This document shows, in pieces, positions 8,730 to 17,957 of a stretch of DNA of 64,000 nt (positions are counted from its first letter, which is position 1; every line of letters starts with the position of its first letter). A program made the translations under genes and the position numbers. The DNA lies in contig DASZME010000087.1 of the NCBI GenBank assembly GCA_035551995.1, positions 1 to 64,000 of the forward strand, in the 5' to 3' direction. Below the pieces are notes generated by a model. The model did not search any database, had not been told where the DNA came from, and worked only from the letters and a program-made list of their open reading frames with translations. The stretch comes from RYN-428 sp035551995. GTDB taxonomy: Bacteria; Planctomycetota; Phycisphaerae; Tepidisphaerales; Tepidisphaeraceae.

Positions 8730-10779
8730 CGCGCCAGACGATCCCGCCGCCGAAATGCGGGTGCTCTTGCTTCCTCCCACCACGCGCGACGCCGCCGCGA
8801 TGCTGAGATTGCTCTCGGCCGCCGGTATTCCCTGCACCCCATGCCCGAACATGCCCAGCCTGTGCGAGGCATTGGCCGAAGGCGCCGGCGTCATCGTCGT
8901 TTCCGAGGAAGCGTTGACCGGGGATCCTCATCAATTCGTCTCCTGCATTCGCTCACAGCCGGTCTGGTCGGATGTGCCGATCATCGTGTTGTCTCGTGGG
9001 GGCTCGGAATCGCCGGGGCTGGCGCCGCTGCTGGGAAGTCTGGGAAACGTAAGCGTATTGGAGCGGCCGATCCGGGTATCGACGCTGCTCAGCATCGTGC
9101 GCTCGACCTTGCGGGCACGAGATCGGCAGTATCAGGTGCGTTCGCATTTCTCCGAACGTCTCCGAGCCGAGCAGGAACTGCGCGCAAGCGAAGGGCGCCT
9201 GAGATTGGCGCTGCACACTGGAAAACTGGGCGTGTGGGAACGCGACCTGACGACTAATGAGCTGACCTGCACGCCAGCCTGTAAGGCAAACTACGGTCGA
9301 GCGCCCGACGAGCCGTTCTCATATGACGATCTCACGGCGTCGATCCATCCCGAAGACGCCGCCAAGGTGCGGACGGCGGCTCGCCAGGCGGTGAGCGATC
9401 ATGCCGAATATGACATTGAATACCGAAACATCTGGCCCGACGGAACGGTTCACTGGCTGCTGGTGCGCGGCCAGGCGGAATACGCGACCGACGGCACGCC
9501 CTTGCGGCTCGTCGGGGTGACGCTCGACATCACCGATCGCAAGACCGACGAGGAACGGCGTGCCGCGTTATTGGAAGCCGAGCGGATGGCCCGCGCCGAG
9601 GCCGAGCGCGCGGGCCGGATGAAAGACGAATTTCTCGCCACGCTCGGGCACGAATTGCGCACGCCGCTCAACGCCATTCTCGGCTGGGCGCAAATCCTCA
9701 AGCTCAATTTATCCGACGCCGCCGACGTGGCGGAGGGAATCGCCGTCATCGATCGCAACGCCCGCGCCCAGACGCAGATCATCGAGGACCTGCTGGACAT
9801 GAGCCGGATCATCAGCGGCAAAGTGCGCCTTGACGTGCAGCGGGTGGACCTGGCGGCGACGGTGCAGGCGGCCGTCGACACGGTGAAGCCCGCGGCCGAC
9901 GCCAAAGGCGTGCGCCTTCACGTCGTGCTCGATCCGCTGGCCGGCGCGGTGTCGGGCGATCCCAGCCGCCTTCAGCAGGTGTTCTGGAATTTGTTGAGCA
10001 ACAGCGTGAAGTTTTCTCCACGCGGCAGCCGCGTTCAAGTTTTGCTGGAGCGCGTCAATTCACACCTGGAGGTCAGCGTCATCGACTCCGGCGAGGGGAT
10101 CAAGCCGGAATTTCTGCCGCACGTCTTCGAACGATTCCGCCAGGCCGACGGTTCAACCACGCGCAAGCACGGCGGCCTTGGGCTTGGACTGTCGATCGTG
10201 AAACAACTCGTCGAACTTCATGGCGGACAGGCCCGGGCAAAGAGTCCCGGAGAGGGCAAAGGGGCGACGTTTACGGTCATTCTGCCGCTAACGGCGCTTC
10301 ACTCGGAGCCCGAGCCCCAGCGGCGCCATCCCCAGGCGCCGGCATCGTTCGGCACGCTCGCCGACGATGCATGCGTAAGACTGAACGGCGTCAAGGTGCT
10401 TGTCGTCGATGACGAGCCGGACGCGCGAGCGCTGGTGAAGCGCCTGCTGGAAGATTGCGAAGCGGTCGTGGCGACCGCGGGGTCGGCCGCCGAGGCGCTG
10501 CGGATGTTTATGGAAGACAGGCCGCAGGTGGTGGTGTCGGACATCGGCATGCCGGGCGAGGACGGGTACGCGCTGGTGCGCAAAATTCGTTCGCTGCCGG
10601 CGTCGTCCGGGGGCGCGGTGCCGGCGATCGCCTTGACCGCGTACGCGCGCTCGGAAGACCGGACGCGGGCGATGCTCGCCGGATTCCAGACGCACGTCTC
10701 CAAACCGGTGGAACCCTCGGAACTCGTCGCCACCGTCGCCAGTCTCGCCACCCGCGGCGCGCTGGAACGAAATGAATGA
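8719..10779 (+). CDS. Hybrid sensor histidine kinase (REC-like, PAS, HisKA, HATPase, REC)
   Basis: This 686-aa cytoplasmic kinase has a degenerate receiver-like N-terminus (about 13-130), a PAS domain ending in LVGVTLDITDRK (about 155-275), a short coil, and a HisKA H-box GHELRTPLNAILGW with the phospho-acceptor near His311. The ATPase domain has NLLSNSVKFSP, DSGEGI and GGLGLGLSIVK. A C-terminal receiver has VLVVDDEPDAR, phospho-acceptor Asp in VVSDIGMPG, and the conserved Lys in HVSKPVEP. No membrane helices are visible, so input is intracellular. It starts inside the KaiC-like gene by an 11-bp overlap. Confidence 0.92.
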   Translation: MSTDAPDDPAAEMRVLLLPPTTRDAAAMLRLLSAAGIPCTPCPNMPSLCEALAEGAGVIVVSEEALTGDPHQFVSCIRSQPVWSDVPIIVLSRGGSESPGLAPLLGSLGNVSVLERPIRVSTLLSIVRSTLRARDRQYQVRSHFSERLRAEQELRASEGRLRLALHTGKLGVWERDLTTNELTCTPACKANYGRAPDEPFSYDDLTASIHPEDAAKVRTAARQAVSDHAEYDIEYRNIWPDGTVHWLLVRGQAEYATDGTPLRLVGVTLDITDRKTDEERRAALLEAERMARAEAERAGRMKDEFLATLGHELRTPLNAILGWAQILKLNLSDAADVAEGIAVIDRNARAQTQIIEDLLDMSRIISGKVRLDVQRVDLAATVQAAVDTVKPAADAKGVRLHVVLDPLAGAVSGDPSRLQQVFWNLLSNSVKFSPRGSRVQVLLERVNSHLEVSVIDSGEGIKPEFLPHVFERFRQADGSTTRKHGGLGLGLSIVKQLVELHGGQARAKSPGEGKGATFTVILPLTALHSEPEPQRRHPQAPASFGTLADDACVRLNGVKVLVVDDEPDARALVKRLLEDCEAVVATAGSAAEALRMFMEDRPQVVVSDIGMPGEDGYALVRKIRSLPASSGGAVPAIALTAYARSEDRTRAMLAGFQTHVSKPVEPSELVATVASLATRGALERNE

Positions 10780-10787
10780 TTATACCT

Positions 10788-10801
10788 GGGTAAAATTACC
10801 C
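10788..10801. promoter_or_regulatory. Perfect palindrome GGGTAA-AA-TTACCC, possible operator
   Basis: A perfect 6-bp inverted repeat with a 2-bp centre lies 9 bp after the kinase stop and just upstream of TTGACC (10804-10809). TATAAT follows at 10830-10835. The 20-bp hexamer spacing is longer than ideal, so promoter strength is doubtful. The palindrome is too tight to be a transcription terminator and has no T-run. It could be a protein-binding site controlling the small basic gene at 10931. Confidence 0.35.
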
Positions 10802-10930
10802 TCTTGACCAGCGGCCACGATCATCGGACTATAATGACGGCATGCGATCGAAAAGACCCGTTGAATGGTTGACCTCGCTCACTGGCTTCGTTTAGAATTT
10901 TCGTTTTCCTGCTTCTGAAAGAAAGACGTA

Positions 10931-11302
10931 ATGAGACAAGACCGCGACTATTTCCAGCCAAAACGCCGACCTGGCTCCTCCGCTCCCAATGATCGCCCGC
11001 TTCCAAGCCGCTCAAGGCGCGTGGAACCGCCTCAGACACGATCCCGTTATGCGCCCAGTGGCCCGACGGTAGCTCCGCCCAAAGAGCCCGCCAGCGGCAA
11101 AAAACGCCGGTCGATGCTCAAGGCGGCCGCGTGGCGCCTGGCGCGAATCATTCATGCCAAACCCGCCGCTCTCCTGGCGATGGAAATTCCGGCGCTTCAC
11201 GAACTGATCGAAAAGAAGTGTCCGCGAAAAAACGTCGATAAGGGATCGCAGCGCGGCGACGCGATGCGCCTGGTGGCGAAAGTTCAGCGCCTGCGCCGCT
11301 GA
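10931..11302 (+). CDS. Small basic hypothetical protein
   Basis: A 123-aa, Arg/Lys/Pro-rich protein. The first half is disordered-looking (RRPGSSAPNDRPLPSRSRR). The second half has a helical segment (SMLKAAAWRLARIIHAKPAALLAME) and a basic tail. ATG 10931 follows GAAAGAAAGACG, a weak purine-rich ribosome-binding site. No family is recognised. The charge suggests nucleic-acid binding, but that is inference from composition. Confidence 0.45.
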   Translation: MRQDRDYFQPKRRPGSSAPNDRPLPSRSRRVEPPQTRSRYAPSGPTVAPPKEPASGKKRRSMLKAAAWRLARIIHAKPAALLAMEIPALHELIEKKCPRKNVDKGSQRGDAMRLVAKVQRLRR

Positions 11303-12075
11303 AAGACCAGACCGCTGGTTCGCGACCCACGCTCAACATCGACCCTGTTGCGGATACTCAATAACCGCTTCGTGGGGTCGGGTCGTTCAACAGGGCGCCG
11401 CATGCGTTGTCCTCGACGACGACGCCTGCGCCGTCTTCGGGTCGAATGCCGGTAAGAAATTTGACGGCGAGTTTCAGCAATCGACGCGCTGCTCGACGAC
11501 GTGGTGCGCTAGCCTAACGCTTGTCATTTGAAAGTTCACCTTAGCGATCGCGCGAGCACGCCGTGCGCGGATCTTCTCTGTGTTCACCCCGGAGCGGCGC
11601 CCACGGTAAATTAGCGGCGACTTGTTACGCAGCCGTCAGGCGGCGTTACGGTTTACGATTGCTTTCGATTTACAGGATTCGTCAACAAACATCCGCAGTT
11701 CCGCCTAAATTCGCCGATGACTGCGGATGTACAAGAAATAGGGCGGGTTCTTTTTCTCGGCGCATGGGGAACGGTTAAAATCCGTATCGCGTAGGACAGG
11801 ACTCAAGAACTCGAACGGGGTCGCCGTATCGTCGGAATAGTCGGCACGACCCTCGTGAAATCGTAAGAAAACGACGGGCTCCCGCTCGATTCGGCGTTGA
11901 ATCGACGATCAGTTTTGATAGGTTGCGGTGCGATCGTGGGAATCATGTTTGGGCCGATGATCATCGCGAGATCCTCTTACTAAGATGGCGTTGTGCGATG
12001 GGCAGTCCTGCGTGCGGCAAACCGTTTTTCCATCGGAAGTAATCGGTCAATCTCGCGCCGTTTTAGTGGAGAAAA
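11303..12075. other. 773-bp stretch with no convincing gene
   Basis: Between the small basic gene and the large secreted protein I see only short, Arg-rich or unsupported reading frames on both strands. No tRNA, known riboswitch or clear terminator was recognised. It may hold the promoter and leader of the 1503-residue protein, or decayed sequence. Confidence 0.5.
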
Positions 12076-15000
12076 ATGCGCAATCCCAAAAAAATCGCGC
12101 GCCTTTTGGCGCATGCCGCCGAAACACATTTGCGCCGTCGCGCCTTTAGCGCCCTGCGCCGTTCGGCGCCGCCGTGTCGCATCGAGGCTCTCGAGAATCG
12201 CCGATTGATGTCGGTGAACGTTCTAACATATCACAACGACCTCGCGCGCGACGGCGCCAATCTCCAGGAGACGACGCTTACGCCGGCAAACGTCAATTCA
12301 TCGTCGTTTGGAAAGCTTTTTTCGGATGCCGTCGATGGTCAGATTTACACCCAGCCGTTGTACGTCTCGGGGCTGGTTATGCCGGACGGCAAGGCGCACA
12401 ACGTGGTCTTTGTGGCGACGGAACATGACAGCGTTTACGCATTCGACGCTGACGCGCCGGGCGCGCCGCTCTGGAAAACCTCGTTCATCAATGCCGCGGC
12501 GGGCGTAACGACGGTGCCGGCCACCGATGTCGATACGGGGGATTTGACCCCGGAAATCGGAATCACCGGCACCCCGGTAATTAACCTCGCCAACAACACG
12601 ATTTATGTCGTCGCCGCGACGAAAGAGGTCAAGAACGGAACAACCTCCTACGTTCAGCGCCTGCACGCACTGAGCTTGACGACGGGAGCCGAAGCACTGG
12701 GCGGCCCAGTCGTGATCACGGCGTCCGCCACAGGCACGGGAAGCGGGACCACTAACGGGAAGGTGGGTTTCAATTCGCTGTTCAACAACCAGCGCACGGC
12801 CCTTTCGCTCGTCAATGGCATTATTTACTTCGGCTTTTCTTCTCACGGCGGCAACGGGGTCTATCACGGCTGGATGTTGGGTTATAACGCCACCACGTTG
12901 AAACAGGTTTTCGTCTATTGCGACACGCCAAACAGTCTGGACGGCGGCGTTTGGATGGGAGGCGACGGACTTGCAGCCGATGCCAACGGAAACCTCTTTT
13001 TTACCTCCGGCGACGGGCCTTACGATTCCAACGGCGACAGGGGCGACTCCGCCGTCCGTTTCAACGCCAACGGCACGTCCGTCCCGTCTTCCACCCCCAG
13101 CGCCAGCTGGACGCCTTACAATAACAACGCGCTCTGGACGCTAGACAAAGACCTTGGATCTGGCGGCATCCTGCTCTTGCCCACGCAGTCCGGATCGGTT
13201 CCGGACGAGGAAATTATCGGCGGCAAAGAGGGAACGCTGTATGTACTGAATCGTGATAATCTCGGCGGGCTTGGCGTCGAAACCTCCGCAGCCATCAATA
13301 ACAACGTCGTCCAGGAAATACACAGCAACGGCTCGGACCTCGGCACGCCGGCGACAGGCCAGTATTTCGACACGCCGGCCTATTTCAACGGCGCCGTTTT
13401 CATCGCCGAGTCCGAAGGGACGCTCAAAAGATATTCGCTCACCAACGGCAAGCTGACCTTGGCCAGTCAGTCCGCCTATACCGCCAGCTATCCGGGCGGG
13501 CAGGTCAGTGTTTCCGCCAACGGCAACTCCAACGGCATCGTCTGGGACCTTGAATTCGGGACCCACGAAGTTCTCCGCGCTTTCGACGCCAACGATCTCA
13601 CGACCGAACTTTACGACAGCAACCAGTCGGGAGCCCGGGACCAACTCGGCGCCGGCGTTAAATTTTCCGTGCCGACGATCGACAACGGACACGTCTATGT
13701 CAGCACCAGCGATTCCTTGACGGTCTTCGGGCAGATACCGACAAACCAGACCCCGCCGACGCCGCCAAGCCAGCTGTCGGCGGTGGCGGCGTCACCGACG
13801 GAAATCAAGCTTGCCTGGACGGACAACTCGATCAACGAAACCAGCTTCACTATCGACCGATCGACCGATGGCGTAAACTTTAGCTACCTTGACGCCGCCC
13901 CCGCCGGCGCAACCAGCTATAGCGATACGTCCGCCAGCACCGGGACGACCTATTACTACCGTGTTCAGGCGGCTAATTATTCCGTCTCGTCGCCGTCGAA
14001 CATCGCCAGCGCCACCACCACGACCATTCCCAATCTGGTCGGCTACTGGCCGTTCGACGAAGGCAGCGGCATCACGACGGTCGACGCTTCGGGGCATGGG
14101 GAAACGGGCACGCTTAGCGGCGAGGTGTCATGGGTCGCCGGTCGCATCGGGGGTTCGTCGGTGAATTTACACGGCGGCGGCAACGCCGACGCTCACGTCG
14201 CGATCGCCAACAACGCCAACATCGACTTCACCGCCACTCAGAGTTTTACGCTGGGCGCGTGGGTGAAGGTGGCCAAACTCGCCAATCACACGGTGGCGAT
14301 CATCTCCAAATCGACGGATCTCGGAAACGGTTACGGCATCTACCTCAACGCTTCAAACCAATGGGTCTTCGCCACGGCGCCGGGGGTGAACCCGCTGGTT
14401 GGACCGGCGGCGACGGTGGGATATCCGTTCAACCCGGTTTTGGGATGGGTCTACGTCGCCGCCGTACAGGACGGCACGGCCGGAACGCGCACGCTTTACA
14501 TCAACGGCAAGTCCGTCGCCAGCGGCGCGGCGGCCAACGCCAGCGGCGCCGGCGACCTCTGGATCGGCGGCAATCAGGTCGATCCCACGCAATACTTTAA
14601 TGGCGTGGTGGATGATTTTCGCATCTACAACCGCGCGCTCAGCGCCGGCGAAATTCAAACACTCGCCACCGGCGCGCTGCCGGTTCCGTGGCTGGACGGC
14701 GACGTCGGCACGGGCGGGTTTTCTCCGGGAACCGCCAGTTACGACGCCGGCGCCTTTGACGTCTATGGATCGGGAGCCGACATCAGTGGCGCCGCCGACG
14801 CGTTCAACTACGTCTATCAAACCCTCAACGGCGACGGACAGATCGTGGCTCGCGTGGCGCTTCAGCAAAACACGGCTGCCGCGGCCAAGGCCGGAGTGAT
14901 GATCCGCCAGTCGCTCGCTGCCAACAGCGCTTTTGCCGACATGGTCATCACGCCGGGCCAGGGCGCGCTGTTCAGCGACCGCGCCGCCGCGGGAGGCTCG

Positions 15001-16587
15001 GCGAAATTCGTTCACGGCGACAGCACGGCGACGGCGCCCATCTGGCTGAAATTGGTGCGCACCGGTAGCCTGCTCAGCGGCTATACGTCCGCCGACGGAA
15101 TCAAATGGACCCTGGTGGGATCGGCGACGGTGTCGATGACCGGGCCGGTCTTCATCGGCCTTGCAGTCACTTCCGCTTCGACGGTATCGACCGGCAACGC
15201 GGCGTTTGATGGCGTCACCGTCTCCACCGCCGGAGCCGGCACGGGCGTGACTGGCGCTTACTATAATTCTCCGACGTTTACCGATCTCGCGCTCACGCGC
15301 ACCGATCCCACCATTGACTTTAACTTTGCCGGCGCCTCGCCGGCGCCAACGGTCAATTCCACCGACTTCTCCGTCTCCTGGACCGGCGTGATCCAGCCGC
15401 TGTACAGCGAGACGTATACGTTTGACGTAACCGCCGCGGACGGGGTCGCCCTCACGATCGACGGGCAGACGCTCATCAATGACCAAAACGATCACGCCAC
15501 TGCAACCGACGACAGTGCCTCCATCGCACTCGTCGGCGGCCAGCGGTACGCCATCGCCCTCGACTACTTCGATCACACCGATCCGGCCAGCGTGAAGCTG
15601 GAATGGTCCAGCCCAAGCCAGGCGCGGCAAGTCGTTGCGACCGCGCAGTTGTATCCCGCCCCCAGCATGACCATGCCCACCTCTCTCATCGGCAGCGTTT
15701 TCAACGACGCAAACGCGGATGGCGTTCAGCAAAGTACCGAAGCGGCCGTCAGCGGCATCGTTGTATACCTGGACGAAAACAACAACGGCATTGAAGATTC
15801 CGGCGAGCCGTCGGCAACCACCAACTCAAGCGGCGTCTATACCTTCAGCGGCATCGCCGCCGGCGCATACGCGGTGCGCCTTGCCAGTGCCGGTTGGAAG
15901 CAGACTCCCGCGGGCGCAACCGGCATCAGCGTGAGCGTGATCGCCAATCAGACCAATTCGGCCGCGGCGATGCCCATCGCCGGCGTCGGCTCTCCCAACG
16001 TCAGCGGCTCGGCCAAGACCAGCAACGGCGCCGCCGTAGCCGGCGAGATGATCTATCTCGATACGAATAACAACGGCAAACTCGATAACGGCGAACTCTT
16101 TACCACCACGACCGCAACCGGCGCTTACAGCTTCAGCGGCGTTCCCGCCGGCGCGACGATCGTCCGCCAGATATTGCCGCCCGGCGACAAACAAACGAGT
16201 CCCGGCAGCGGCTATGGAATCCATATCACCGTCTCGAGCGGCAAATCGCTCGCCAACGAAAATTTCATCGACACCATCCCGACGTCAACTACCGGAATCG
16301 TCAGTGGCTCGGTGAAACTCAGCAATGGCGCCGGGGTAGCCGGCGAGACGATTTATCTCGACACGAACAACAACAGCAAGCTCGATAACGGCGAACTCTT
16401 TACGACGACCGACTCGGCCGGCGACTACAGTTTCAGCAATGTCCCGGCGATGGCGACAATCATTCGCCAGATATTGCCGTCCGGCGACAAGCAGACAACC
16501 CCCGGCAGCGGTTTTGGAATACATATTACCATCAAAGCCGGCGGGTCTTTGACCAATCAAAATTTTGCCGACACGACGTCAACATGA
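12076..16587 (+). CDS. Large secreted LEPR-XLL-type multidomain protein (propeller, FN3, LamG, DUF1349-like, PA14, B-repeats)
   Basis: A 1503-aa extracellular protein. A basic N-terminus leads to IEALENRRLMS (about 35-47), a LEPR-XLL-like motif found in planctomycete surface proteins. Then come a PQQ-like propeller (about 45-555; FVATEHDSVYAFD), a fibronectin type III domain (about 559-650; PSQLSAVAASPTEIKLAWTD), a LamG/concanavalin-like domain (about 654-865; VGYWPFDEGSG), a domain with AKAGVMIRQS (about 870-1050), a PA14-like domain (about 1055-1195; VTGAYYNS, YTFDVTAADG) and three SdrD/Cna B-type repeats (about 1198-1500). The last two B-repeats are nearly identical. Probable surface carbohydrate-binding or adhesive protein. 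Confidence 0.85.
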   Translation: MRNPKKIARLLAHAAETHLRRRAFSALRRSAPPCRIEALENRRLMSVNVLTYHNDLARDGANLQETTLTPANVNSSSFGKLFSDAVDGQIYTQPLYVSGLVMPDGKAHNVVFVATEHDSVYAFDADAPGAPLWKTSFINAAAGVTTVPATDVDTGDLTPEIGITGTPVINLANNTIYVVAATKEVKNGTTSYVQRLHALSLTTGAEALGGPVVITASATGTGSGTTNGKVGFNSLFNNQRTALSLVNGIIYFGFSSHGGNGVYHGWMLGYNATTLKQVFVYCDTPNSLDGGVWMGGDGLAADANGNLFFTSGDGPYDSNGDRGDSAVRFNANGTSVPSSTPSASWTPYNNNALWTLDKDLGSGGILLLPTQSGSVPDEEIIGGKEGTLYVLNRDNLGGLGVETSAAINNNVVQEIHSNGSDLGTPATGQYFDTPAYFNGAVFIAESEGTLKRYSLTNGKLTLASQSAYTASYPGGQVSVSANGNSNGIVWDLEFGTHEVLRAFDANDLTTELYDSNQSGARDQLGAGVKFSVPTIDNGHVYVSTSDSLTVFGQIPTNQTPPTPPSQLSAVAASPTEIKLAWTDNSINETSFTIDRSTDGVNFSYLDAAPAGATSYSDTSASTGTTYYYRVQAANYSVSSPSNIASATTTTIPNLVGYWPFDEGSGITTVDASGHGETGTLSGEVSWVAGRIGGSSVNLHGGGNADAHVAIANNANIDFTATQSFTLGAWVKVAKLANHTVAIISKSTDLGNGYGIYLNASNQWVFATAPGVNPLVGPAATVGYPFNPVLGWVYVAAVQDGTAGTRTLYINGKSVASGAAANASGAGDLWIGGNQVDPTQYFNGVVDDFRIYNRALSAGEIQTLATGALPVPWLDGDVGTGGFSPGTASYDAGAFDVYGSGADISGAADAFNYVYQTLNGDGQIVARVALQQNTAAAAKAGVMIRQSLAANSAFADMVITPGQGALFSDRAAAGGSAKFVHGDSTATAPIWLKLVRTGSLLSGYTSADGIKWTLVGSATVSMTGPVFIGLAVTSASTVSTGNAAFDGVTVSTAGAGTGVTGAYYNSPTFTDLALTRTDPTIDFNFAGASPAPTVNSTDFSVSWTGVIQPLYSETYTFDVTAADGVALTIDGQTLINDQNDHATATDDSASIALVGGQRYAIALDYFDHTDPASVKLEWSSPSQARQVVATAQLYPAPSMTMPTSLIGSVFNDANADGVQQSTEAAVSGIVVYLDENNNGIEDSGEPSATTNSSGVYTFSGIAAGAYAVRLASAGWKQTPAGATGISVSVIANQTNSAAAMPIAGVGSPNVSGSAKTSNGAAVAGEMIYLDTNNNGKLDNGELFTTTTATGAYSFSGVPAGATIVRQILPPGDKQTSPGSGYGIHITVSSGKSLANENFIDTIPTSTTGIVSGSVKLSNGAGVAGETIYLDTNNNSKLDNGELFTTTDSAGDYSFSNVPAMATIIRQILPSGDKQTTPGSGFGIHITIKAGGSLTNQNFADTTST
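15988..16587 (+). repeat. Tandem pair of near-identical B-type repeats
   Basis: The last two roughly 300-bp units encode AGEMIYLDTNNNGKLDNGEL and AGETIYLDTNNNSKLDNGEL, and later PGDKQTSPGSGYGIHIT and SGDKQTTPGSGFGIHIT. High similarity at both DNA and protein level indicates recent duplication inside the gene. YLDTNNN.KLDNGE resembles the calcium-binding loop of SdrD B-repeats. Confidence 0.75.
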
Positions 16588-16719
16588 TTGCGGACCATGA
16601 GCGGCCGTTTGGGAACTCGGCCTGGCAACGTAACATTGAAGCAATGTCTCAACCTGCAGTCGAGTCACGGCGATGCGGGACGGCCGAGGAAGAGGAAGTG
16701 AAATCACCAAAAATCGAAC

Positions 16720-17145
16720 TTGACCCGTTTTGACGTTCCGGGCCAAGGTCGAACACCAGAACTACCAGTCGCTGAAAAGCTGGCCAAAGACAACGGCATT
16801 GAGATCGTCTATTCCTGTCCGTCGCTTGAGCATTGGTTCTTGTGCCATTTCGCAAACGCCTCCGGAGGACAGTTCGCCAATTGCGACGCCGTTATCGCTG
16901 CGCTTCACAAAAAGTGGAGCCCTGTGAGCAAAGTCCAGTATGGCAAGACAGACCTTGACATATTCAAAAGGCTCCAAAACAAGTTGCCTATTGCACGGGC
17001 GCAAGCACTTCAAATCGACCTGCACCATATTAAGACCGTGAAGCCTGCAAGCAAGGTGAACCCATCGTATCCGTCCGGGGAACCACAGGTGTGTGACGCG
17101 CATTGCGGCGGTCGCGAGTCGCTTGCTGGATTAAGAATGGGATAA
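16720..17145 (+). pseudogene. RloB-like protein fragment
   Basis: The frame contains EKLAKDNGIEIVYSCPSLEHWFLCHF, which matches the C-terminal core of RloB proteins ('a...gi.la.SnPcFElWlLlHf'), and later VNPSYP near the family's terminal 'TNPST'. RloB genes occur next to restriction-modification and other defence genes. The N-terminal half is missing, the only start is a TTG, and the tail (CDAHCGGRESLAG) is not family-like. It is therefore probably a decayed gene. IS fragments follow immediately. Confidence 0.55.
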
Positions 17146-17149
17146 GGAA

Positions 17150-17329
17150 TTACTCGGCGGCGGCGTTCGCCGCCTTCCAGTGCTCTGGCAGCAGATCCGC
17201 GAGCTTGCTGATCGGCTGGCTCGCTATCCGGCTCAGCACGTCACGCAGATACTCGAACGGATTGACCTTGTGCCGCTCGCAGGTGGCGATCATGCTGAAG
17301 AGGATCGCGGCGGTCTGGCCGCCGGCACC
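17150..17329 (-). mobile_element. IS66-family transposase C-terminal fragment
   Basis: The minus strand encodes GGQTAAILFSMIATCERH, then KVNPFEYLRDVLSRIASQPI and SKLADLLPEHWKAA. This is the conserved C-terminal block of IS66 (TnpC) transposases ('GG..AAil.Sli.tc.rh.vdP..YLrdvl', 'LLP..W'). Only about 60 residues remain. It abuts an IS256-like fragment in another frame. Confidence 0.75.
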
Positions 17330-17342
17330 GCAGGGCGTTTTC

Positions 17343-17405
17343 ACCTTGCTGATTTTTGGGGAGCTTGTCCAGCACGTTGGCCGTCTTATGCACCCAGCAG
17401 CGCTG
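17343..17405 (-). mobile_element. IS256 (Mutator) transposase fragment
   Basis: QRCWVHKTANVLDKLPKNQQ on the minus strand is the hallmark 'QRCWvHKtaNVL..lPk..q' segment of IS256/Mutator transposases. About 20 residues remain, in a different frame from the IS66 remnant at 17150-17329. The fragment interrupts or borders the DUF2326-like reading frame that starts near 17408 on the plus strand. Confidence 0.65.
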
Positions 17406-17407
17406 CG

Positions 17408-17800
17408 CATGGCGGCAGGCGCTCGGCGAGAAAATCTTCAAACTGCCCCACGGCGCGCCCACATTTTCGCCGACATTCCGATCGATGCTCGGTTTCTTCG
17501 CCAGACGCAGAGACGATGGCGGATTTCAGGAGCCGGAGTCGTTCAGCGCGGATGCCGATGCAGGCGACTTAAGGACTGGCCTCTCTTACATGTTCGGACT
17601 GGACTGGGAGATTCCCCGAAAGATCAGGGAAAGCCGCGAGAAAGAACGGTCGCTCAAAGCCCTGCGCAAGGAATTGAAACGCGGCGTTTATGGCCGTGTC
17701 ATGGAACCGGCATCTGAACTGAAGTCACGGGTAGCAGTCACAGAACGCCGATTGTCGAAATTAGACGCGGGCCAGCGGGACACCAGTAGAACTCGCGACC
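17408..17800 (+). pseudogene. DUF2326 protein fragment (ABC-three-component-like coiled-coil protein)
   Basis: The plus-strand frame reads AWRQALGEKIF, PTFSPTFRSMLGFFARRRDDGGF, LRTGLSYMFGLDWEIPRKI, REKERSLKALRKELKRG and ASELKSRVAVTERRLSKL. These follow the DUF2326 order 'W...LG...f.l', 'FRslisYf.Rr..ggF', 'lLGLdw', 'reke..ikeLrk', 'aELrt.l..ae.r...L'. The N-terminal ATP-binding part is cut off by the IS remnants, and the sequence beyond about 17800 stops matching. It is a remnant of a defence-linked gene. Confidence 0.6.
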
Positions 17801-17957
17801 GCATTCCTGACTCAATTTCGAAGTTCTCCTGCCAACTTGTCAGACCTTTTGGCCGCTCTCACAAATGGTGGGCGCTTGATCGACTTCAAATAGATCGAGA
17901 CTCAAGCTGTTGCCTCGCCAAAAAAAAACGGCAGTCGGTTAAACTAAGATTTCTGGC

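Noticed and set aside
11563..11778. 71-codon frame in the long gap
   Set aside because: No ribosome-binding site and no family-like sequence.
17103..17717. 204-codon plus-strand frame over the IS remnants
   Set aside because: It is the antisense of the transposase fragments and spans the DUF2326 boundary in the wrong frame.
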